Assembly: GCA_900544675.1 (NCBI GenBank) | Contig: UQVZ01000013.1 | Location: 1-64,000 of the forward strand | DNA: 64,000 nucleotides | Origin: an uncultured Bacteroides sp. | GTDB lineage: Bacteria > Bacteroidota > Bacteroidia > Bacteroidales > Bacteroidaceae | Direction of reading: 5' to 3' | In this document: in pieces, positions 59,701 through 64,000 of the stretch | How the letters are laid out: every line of letters starts with the position of its first letter | Position numbering within the stretch: position 1 is the stretch's first letter | Translations under genes and position numbers: made by a program | The notes under the pieces: generated by a model | The model's input: the letters and a program-made list of their open reading frames with translations, nothing else | What the model was told of the DNA's origin: nothing | Databases searched by the model: none

Positions 59701-60092
59701 CAGAAGAGTTCAATCGCCTGGACGGGCATAAGGAGACCACTTACGAGAATATGGGCCATCTTTCGGGAGGCGAGAAGGCGCAACTCACCTACACCATCCT
59801 GGGCTCTGCCATTGCCTACCAGTTCGGTCTGACCAAGAGCGGTCTGCAGAGTGACTCTTTCCGTTTTGTGGCGATAGACGAGGCGTTCAAGGCGCAGGAT
59901 GAGGACAAGGCGCGTTATCTCATCACGCTATGCCGTCAGCTTCACCTTCAGTTGCTGGTAGTGACGCCCAACGACAACATCCACATCGTGGAGAACGACA
60001 TCTCGTATGTGTATTTCGTGGAGCGGAAAGAAGAAAAAACTTCCTGGCTCTACAGCATGCCGATAGAGCAATGGAAAGAAAAGCAGCGGTAG
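56706..60092 (+). CDS. jetC: JetC/MksB-like SMC-type ATPase
   Basis: The ATG at 56706 gives 1128 aa. The N-terminal half-ATPase has LTGANASGKSTIIDALL (near 43-59). Long coiled coils (about 240-480 and 640-860) flank a hinge-like middle, and the C-terminus has signature HLSGGEKAQLTY (near 1018) and Walker B FVAIDEAF (near 1053). This is the MukB/SbcC-like plan of Mks and Wadjet motors, which load and extrude DNA. The downstream gene is rnr on the other strand, so the nuclease gene jetD is absent. Confidence 0.9.
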   Translation: MLNLFSTSSDTAGFRLEYMEIYNWGTFHERIFRLAPQGNNALLTGANASGKSTIIDALLTLLVPAKKDRFYNQSSGVEKKGNRTEETYVLGHYGNIQKEGERGVTTQALRDKSAYSVLLATFSNTDQRVVTIFQVRWFSGGELRRSFGLAHVPLEIQKDFQPFDGKGVWRRRLEASYKGARTLVEFFDGPVGYAERITQLFGMRSVKALSLFNQIVGVKVLDDLDEFIRLNMLEEHDAETQYLQLKDSFTTLIEAKVNIEKARTQIEQLRPIADLADRIEHAAGRLSQLATDKDTAVYWFAKQLIDLAKEKLDLAVKEKEKTEAEIGRLRRREEKLKQEERTLSLAIEKDEVGRKLKELEDDIERLSKERDERMASMDAYNELAGKAGFALSPGEETFNAQRLRARQQAEAWAAEKEEIIRRQIDAERSQKELAAQTEELVRTVELLRKNRNNIPVRETEIREAILEHTGASKEEIPFVGELCRVAEDEKEWEGALEKILHHFALHLIVPDEYYHQVNEYVNATNLKGRVMFYRYLPYRSLAGLQAYRASEDGTGQVIDKIEIRPDSEYEEWVRDVILEKYNYTCADGLDTFERYKEKVVTREGLVKFSGERHEKDDRPHVLRRENYVLGWENKEKIHLLQQELLGLQEQDSKLAAEISRARQEAAEGEAQCGLHRRLADLFPDYRKVDWQRYVGKIQRKQDEKEALEKGNDRLHTLQTQLEQVREEQHRLSETDIPEHTRKMIHAEYRIEQLQKEIDENQRVISSIRSLLFTDFEKNYAYLCELTYDQLKQERGKFQAKNERERKKLEAEKRGYEDEAKVKIAEFKHPEETILARFKDWRADVDALPDATHIELIAAYRQMLERLEKENLPKYEKQFDGYLQKTLTDKVGEFRMFFINWMHAIRNNIDMLNDSLKGIDYRRHPVTYIQLTALPQVSEAVSEFKRLMDEAVPDVQKADATPDGRRAHFYDRVEPFMRRLEDEEWRGKVMDVRFWFTYKAEEFNRLDGHKETTYENMGHLSGGEKAQLTYTILGSAIAYQFGLTKSGLQSDSFRFVAIDEAFKAQDEDKARYLITLCRQLHLQLLVVTPNDNIHIVENDISYVYFVERKEEKTSWLYSMPIEQWKEKQR

Positions 60093-60093
60093 T

Positions 60094-60186
60094 AATGTGT
60101 CAATGTGTCAATAAACAATGTGCTAATAAACAATGTGGCAATTGGCATATTCTCACATTGTCATATTAGCACATTGGCACATTGGC
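60094..60186. repeat. Tandem-unit hairpin, AATGTGTC family
   Basis: The left arm (60094-60145) repeats units like CAATGTG and TAATAAACAATGTG. The right arm (60154-60186) carries CACATTG, TTAGCACATTGG and so on. It fills the gap between convergent jetC and rnr. Confidence 0.7.
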
Positions 60187-60187
60187 T

Positions 60188-62335
60188 TTATTCCGCCAGT
60201 GTGAAGTCGAGCTGTTTCTTTTCGAGATTGGCTCGGGTTACCTTGATTTTTATGGGGTCGCCCAGGCTGAACTTGCGGTGATGGCGGCGTCCGATCAAGC
60301 AATAATTCTTTTCGTCGAATTCGTAATAATCATCGCCCAGGTCGCGCATCGGGACCATTCCCTCGCACTTGTTCTCGTTGATTTCCACATAGATTCCCCA
60401 TTCGGTCACACCCGAGATGACGCCCTCGTAGACATTGCCGATACGGTCACCCATAAACTCCACTTGCTTGTACTTGACGGACGCGCGTTCGGCGCTTGCC
60501 GCGGTCTGCTCCATCGCTGAGCTATGGTCGCACAGGGCTTCATACTTGTCGGCTTGCGCGGTGCGTCCTCCGGCTTCGTAGCGCGTAAGCAGGCGGTGTA
60601 CCATCAGGTCGGGATAGCGGCGGATGGGCGAGGTGAAATGCGTATAGTAGTCGAATGCCAGCCCATAGTGTCCGATGTTATGGATGGAATAGCGCGCTTT
60701 TTGCATGGCGCGGAGCGATACCGTCTCGATAAGGTTCTGTTCCTTCTTGCCCGAGACGTCGCTCAGCAGGCGGTTGAGCGATTTCGACACTTCCTGCTTG
60801 CTTCCCCCCGTGCGTATCTTGTAGCCGAAGCGTGCGATGAACTGGCTCAGATTTTCCAGCTTCATCGGGTCGGGCAGGTCGTGGATGCGGTAGGGGAACA
60901 CTTTCGGTTTCTTGTTCTTGGGCACTTTGCCCACGTGCTCCGCCACGGTGCGGTTTGCCAGCAGCATGAATTCCTCAATCAGCTTGTTGGCTTCCTTCGA
61001 TTCCTTGAAGTACACGCTCAGCGGTTTCCCGTTTTCGTCTATTTCGAACTTCACTTCCACGCGGTCGAAGTTGATGGCTCCTGCCGCCATGCGCCGTTCG
61101 CGCAATTGCTGGGCGAGGCGGTTCAGTTCCAGCATCTCGTAGTTATAGTCTCCCGTTCCGGTCTCGATGATGGTTTGTGCCTCTTCGTAGGTGAACCGGC
61201 GGTTCGACTTGATGACCGTATGCCGGATGCGGTAGTCCTTCACTTCTGCCTTGTCGTTCAGGGTGAAGATGACCGAGTAGGCAAGCTTCTCTTCGTCGGG
61301 GCGGAGCGAGCAGATGAAGTTGCACAGGCGTTCGGGCAGCATCGGGATGGTGCGGTCTACCAGATACACCGAGGTGGCGCGTTTGGCGGCTTCCTTGTCG
61401 ATGGCATTGCCCTCCTTCACGTAGTGCGACACATCGGCGATATGTACGCCTACTTCCCACAGTCCCGGTTTCAGGGGGCGTATGGAGAGGGCGTCGTCGA
61501 AGTCTTTCGCGTCTTTGGGGTCGATAGTGAAGGTGGTCACGTCGCGGAAGTCCTCACGCTCGGCATAGTCTTGCGGCGTGATTTCCGCCGAAAGCTTTTC
61601 TGCCGCCGCTTCCACCGATGCGGGATAGGTATAGGGCAGTCCGTATTCCGCCAGGATGGCGTGCATCTCGGTGGTGTTCTCGCCTGCTTTCCCCAGCACG
61701 TCTATCACCTCGCCGAAGGGGTTTTTCGCCTCGTCGGGCCATTCGGTGATGCGCACCACGGCTTTGTCGCCGTTTTTCCCGCCTTTCAGCTTTTCCTTCG
61801 GTATGAAGATGTCGTTTGCCAGCGTGCTCGACTCGGTGAGCAGGAAGGCATAGTTTTTGTTCACCTTCAGGGTGCCCACGAAGTTGACTTTGGCGTGTTC
61901 CAGTATCTCGATGACCTGTCCTTCGGGCTCCTTGCGTTTGCGGCGCGCGCAGAGGCTCACCCTTACCCTGTCGCCGTTCATGGCGTGTGCCGCGTTGCGC
62001 TCAGCGATGAAGATAGGTTCGCCCCCGTCGTCGGGAGTGAACGAGTTTTTGCCGTTGCTCTTGCGTTGGAAGGTTCCGGTCAACACTTGTCCCTTGTCGT
62101 TCAACTTGTACATCTTGTCTTCGGTTTGTATCAGGAATCCGTCTTCCATCATTTCCTGCAAGATGTCTACGCACAGCATTTTCAAGGGATGGGTGGTGAG
62201 CTTCAGCCCCCTGAAAAGCTGCTTCAGCCCGAAAGCCTCTCCCGGGCGAAGCTGGAAGTAACTGACGAGCAGTTCGGCGAGTTCCTTCTTTTTCATCCGT
62301 TTCCCGCCTTTCTTTTCTTTCTTCTTCTTAGCCAT
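60188..62335 (-). CDS. rnr: Ribonuclease R
   Basis: The 715-aa exoribonuclease degrades structured RNA from the 3' end. A lysine-rich start (MAKKKKEKKGGKRMKKKEL) leads into a winged helix and cold-shock domains. The RNB domain follows, with the metal-binding aspartates in TIDPKDAKDFDDALS, then a C-terminal S1 domain (about 630-712, YEGVISGVTEWGIYVEI). Length and motifs are normal. It is a single gene, convergent with jetC. Confidence 0.95.
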   Translation of the reverse strand: MAKKKKEKKGGKRMKKKELAELLVSYFQLRPGEAFGLKQLFRGLKLTTHPLKMLCVDILQEMMEDGFLIQTEDKMYKLNDKGQVLTGTFQRKSNGKNSFTPDDGGEPIFIAERNAAHAMNGDRVRVSLCARRKRKEPEGQVIEILEHAKVNFVGTLKVNKNYAFLLTESSTLANDIFIPKEKLKGGKNGDKAVVRITEWPDEAKNPFGEVIDVLGKAGENTTEMHAILAEYGLPYTYPASVEAAAEKLSAEITPQDYAEREDFRDVTTFTIDPKDAKDFDDALSIRPLKPGLWEVGVHIADVSHYVKEGNAIDKEAAKRATSVYLVDRTIPMLPERLCNFICSLRPDEEKLAYSVIFTLNDKAEVKDYRIRHTVIKSNRRFTYEEAQTIIETGTGDYNYEMLELNRLAQQLRERRMAAGAINFDRVEVKFEIDENGKPLSVYFKESKEANKLIEEFMLLANRTVAEHVGKVPKNKKPKVFPYRIHDLPDPMKLENLSQFIARFGYKIRTGGSKQEVSKSLNRLLSDVSGKKEQNLIETVSLRAMQKARYSIHNIGHYGLAFDYYTHFTSPIRRYPDLMVHRLLTRYEAGGRTAQADKYEALCDHSSAMEQTAASAERASVKYKQVEFMGDRIGNVYEGVISGVTEWGIYVEINENKCEGMVPMRDLGDDYYEFDEKNYCLIGRRHHRKFSLGDPIKIKVTRANLEKKQLDFTLAE

Positions 62336-62614
62336 AGTCGTAGGTTTTTGTTTCCTTCTACAAAGTAAAGAAAATAAATGGAATATTTGTTCATCGGACG
62401 TATATTTATTTTCGGCTTTGCAGGGAGTCCTTCTCTTGACTTGATACAGCCTGGAGGAAGCGGGCTATGTGCCTTGCCGCTTTTAATGTAAAGGGATTTT
62501 GTAGGGTTTTGTAAAAAAATGAAAGGAATAGTTGAAAGTTTGGATAAAATTCGTTTACTTTGCGGCAGACGCTTGAACACCTTAACTTTAATATTAATTT
62601 AAAACCGAAACAAA

Positions 62615-62833
62615 ATGAACAAAATTCAAATCGGCAAAAACGCCGGGCTTGTCTGGAGTAAACTGAAAGACAACAAACATTGGGAATATGAAGAGCTGAA
62701 GCGGGCTACAGGGCTGACTGATAGAGACCTCAATGCCGCTATCGGATGGCTGGCCCGTGAAGACAAGATTGATTTCGATGTGAATGAACATGGCGATAGG
62801 ATTTTTTTGACGGTGAATGTTTACATCGGATAA
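62615..62833 (+). CDS. Small winged-helix protein (DUF2582 type)
   Basis: The 72-aa protein is a compact winged helix, with WSKLKDNKHWEYEELKRATG, LTDRDLNAAIGWLAREDKI and a C-terminal wing DRIFLTVNVYIG. It matches the PF10771-like small winged helix-turn-helix proteins common in Bacteroidales, which may be single-domain regulators. A strong terminator follows, so it is monocistronic. Targets are unknown. Confidence 0.85.
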   Translation: MNKIQIGKNAGLVWSKLKDNKHWEYEELKRATGLTDRDLNAAIGWLAREDKIDFDVNEHGDRIFLTVNVYIG

Positions 62834-62848
62834 AATGGCATAATGAAT

Positions 62849-62877
62849 GAAGCATGCATCTGCATGCTTCGTTTTTT
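62849..62877 (+). terminator. Strong intrinsic terminator after the winged-helix gene
   Basis: GAAGCATGCA and TGCATGCTTC form a perfect 10-bp stem with a two-base loop, followed by G and seven T. Confidence 0.92.
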
Positions 62878-62896
62878 TCGGGGGGGAATGTGTACT

Positions 62897-63565
62897 TCAG
62901 ATGATTTTGTTTACGGTAATGTCTGGAAAATCCTGCATGAACATCAGCAGCAGCCCTTCTTCATTCAGGCGTTTCGCCTTGATGGTCATGCTTACGTTAT
63001 AAACTACCTTGCCTTGCAGATGCGCTTCCGTCATCTCATACGACACCACGATGTAGTCTTTCGAATGGAACGTGGTGGAAACGCGCCTGATAGCTTCTTT
63101 ATCGTGTGCCGAAAACTCTATCAGCAGGTTGCGCAATCCGATGCTTTTAAAGAAAAAGCTTAATGCTTCCAGCCCCAGCAATACCAATATAGTAGCGGCT
63201 ATGCCGATGCCATACATGCCTGCTCCGATGGCAAGCCCGATGCCGGAAGTGGCCCAGATGCCGGCGGCTGTAGTGAGCCCGCGTACAATCTGCTTCTGCA
63301 AGATGATGGTTCCTGCACCGATGAATCCGATGCCGCTTACTACTTGTGCCGCAATACGGCTGGGGTCGAGCCGCACCAAGTCGCGTTCCAGCACGTCCGA
63401 GAATCCGTATTGCGATACAATCATCAATAGCGAGCTGCCTAACGCCACTAGGAAATGTGTGCGGTATCCTGCTTCCTTGGCACGGTATTCGCGTTCCAGC
63501 CCGATTAGTATGCCCATAACTCCTGCCAAGAATAAGCGCAGGATAAAGTCCCAAACCAAGTCCAT
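62897..63565 (-). CDS. MgtC/SapB family membrane protein
   Basis: The 222-aa protein has four or five membrane helices and the family hallmarks GILIGLEREYRAKEAGYRTH (with the conserved Arg/Glu) and GIGFIGAGTII. A cytosolic ACT-like C-terminal domain follows (about 145-222). MgtC proteins affect magnesium homeostasis and ATP synthase activity in pathogens; the wider SapB family role is not settled. It is convergent with the winged-helix gene. Confidence 0.9.
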   Translation of the reverse strand: MDLVWDFILRLFLAGVMGILIGLEREYRAKEAGYRTHFLVALGSSLLMIVSQYGFSDVLERDLVRLDPSRIAAQVVSGIGFIGAGTIILQKQIVRGLTTAAGIWATSGIGLAIGAGMYGIGIAATILVLLGLEALSFFFKSIGLRNLLIEFSAHDKEAIRRVSTTFHSKDYIVVSYEMTEAHLQGKVVYNVSMTIKAKRLNEEGLLLMFMQDFPDITVNKII

Positions 63566-63797
63566 ATTCTTCTTCTTTATGCCTTTGTCGTCCTCGCCTG
63601 TACGGATAAAGATGGCATCTGACGAAAACGCAAAGACCGTTCAACTTTTCTGATTAAACTTTTCTCCTCTCAAAAATAATAAATTCAGGCGATATGGAAC
63701 AAGTTTCGGGGGAAGAAAAATTGCCTGCTTGAGAAACCTCTGAACAATCGAACACTAATTCTTCCAGCCTTGTTCTTCATTCTTCATTTTATTTCGC

Positions 63798-63805
63798 TAT
63801 CTTTG
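63798..63805 (+). promoter_or_regulatory. -7 element for the cation efflux gene
   Basis: TATCTTTG lies 34 bp before the ATG at 63840. Confidence 0.65.
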
Positions 63806-63839
63806 CCCCCGATGCTAAAGTAAAACAAATGATGCGATT

Positions 63840-64000
63840 ATGAATGAGACAGATGCGGCTGTCCGCCGGCGTGCCATTTACAAGGTGACGCTGGAGGGCA
63901 GTGTAGTGAATGTCGTGCTGGTACTGTGCAAGTTTGCCGCAGGCATACTGGGGCGCAGCGCCGCGATGGTGGCGGACGCGGTACACTCGTTGTCCGACCT
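63840..64000 (+). CDS. Cation diffusion facilitator transporter (partial, runs off the window)
   Basis: The first 53 codons encode IYKVTLEGSVVNVVLVLCKF (first membrane helix) and GRSAAMVADAVHSLSD. The latter is the second-helix motif of CDF transporters, in which Asp binds zinc or iron. The rest lies beyond the window. Family members export Zn, Fe or Mn in exchange for protons. The start at 63840 follows a well-placed -7 box. Metal specificity cannot be judged from this part. Confidence 0.85.
   Translation, partial: MNETDAAVRRRAIYKVTLEGSVVNVVLVLCKFAAGILGRSAAMVADAVHSLSD

Noticed and set aside
60524..62368. A 614-codon plus-strand open frame opposite rnr
   Set aside because: It is antisense to RNase R, which has all family motifs; the frame has no family features.

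Overview
The window is chromosomal DNA of a Bacteroidales bacterium, most likely a Bacteroidaceae member (Bacteroides/Phocaeicola type). The evidence is a moderately GC-rich core, repeated -7 elements of the TAnnTTTG type (some with a -33 TTTG), a TonB receptor with a partner lipoprotein, a GH97 glycosidase, DUF3836 and DUF6242 proteins, and the uppS-bamA-ompH-ompH-murI order.

Layout. 1-12.4 kb: comM, a cysteine-less thioredoxin-like lipoprotein, a TPR lipoprotein, xerD, aroQ, pyruvate kinase, an O-methyltransferase, rbfA, a LolE-like permease and a GH97 glycosidase. 12.5-18.5 kb: tRNA-Gly and tRNA-Leu, argH, an SRPBCC protein and pyrE, then comF-recX-prmC divergent from ribD. 18.6-25.7 kb: an envelope cluster (DUF6242 lipoprotein, uppS, bamA, two OmpH/Skp chaperones, murI). 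25.8-29.2 kb: a tricorn-type protease and tRNA-Gln.

29.2-36.9 kb is an AT-rich accessory island between tRNA-Gln and mutS. It holds a retron (predicted msr-msd RNA, a reverse transcriptase with NAxxH, YADD and VTG motifs, and a 299-aa unknown partner). Upstream lie a 262-aa unknown, a DprA/SMF-like protein, a phosphoribosyltransferase, a HAD phosphatase and a WYL regulator, followed by a broken XRE regulator. Three promoters (WYL gene, HAD operon, retron RNA) carry the same inverted-repeat site at the same distance from their -7 element. The whole island therefore looks like one regulated system, and it is the main finding.

36.9-49.2 kb: mutS, an M16 peptidase, and a signalling locus. The locus has two histidine kinases with nearly identical kinase halves but different sensor halves, one OmpR-type regulator, a three-gene ABC transporter, a DUF3836 protein and a 34-codon gene for a double-glycine leader peptide. 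Three promoters there share three 11-bp direct repeats placed exactly 23 bp upstream of the -7 box, which suggests a small regulon of the response regulator.

49.5-64 kb: a TonB receptor with an internally duplicated beta-helix lipoprotein, a JetABC/Mks condensin operon without JetD, rnr, a small winged-helix gene, an MgtC-family gene and the start of a cation-efflux gene. Several gene gaps hold long hairpins whose arms are built from short tandem units, in at least five sequence families.
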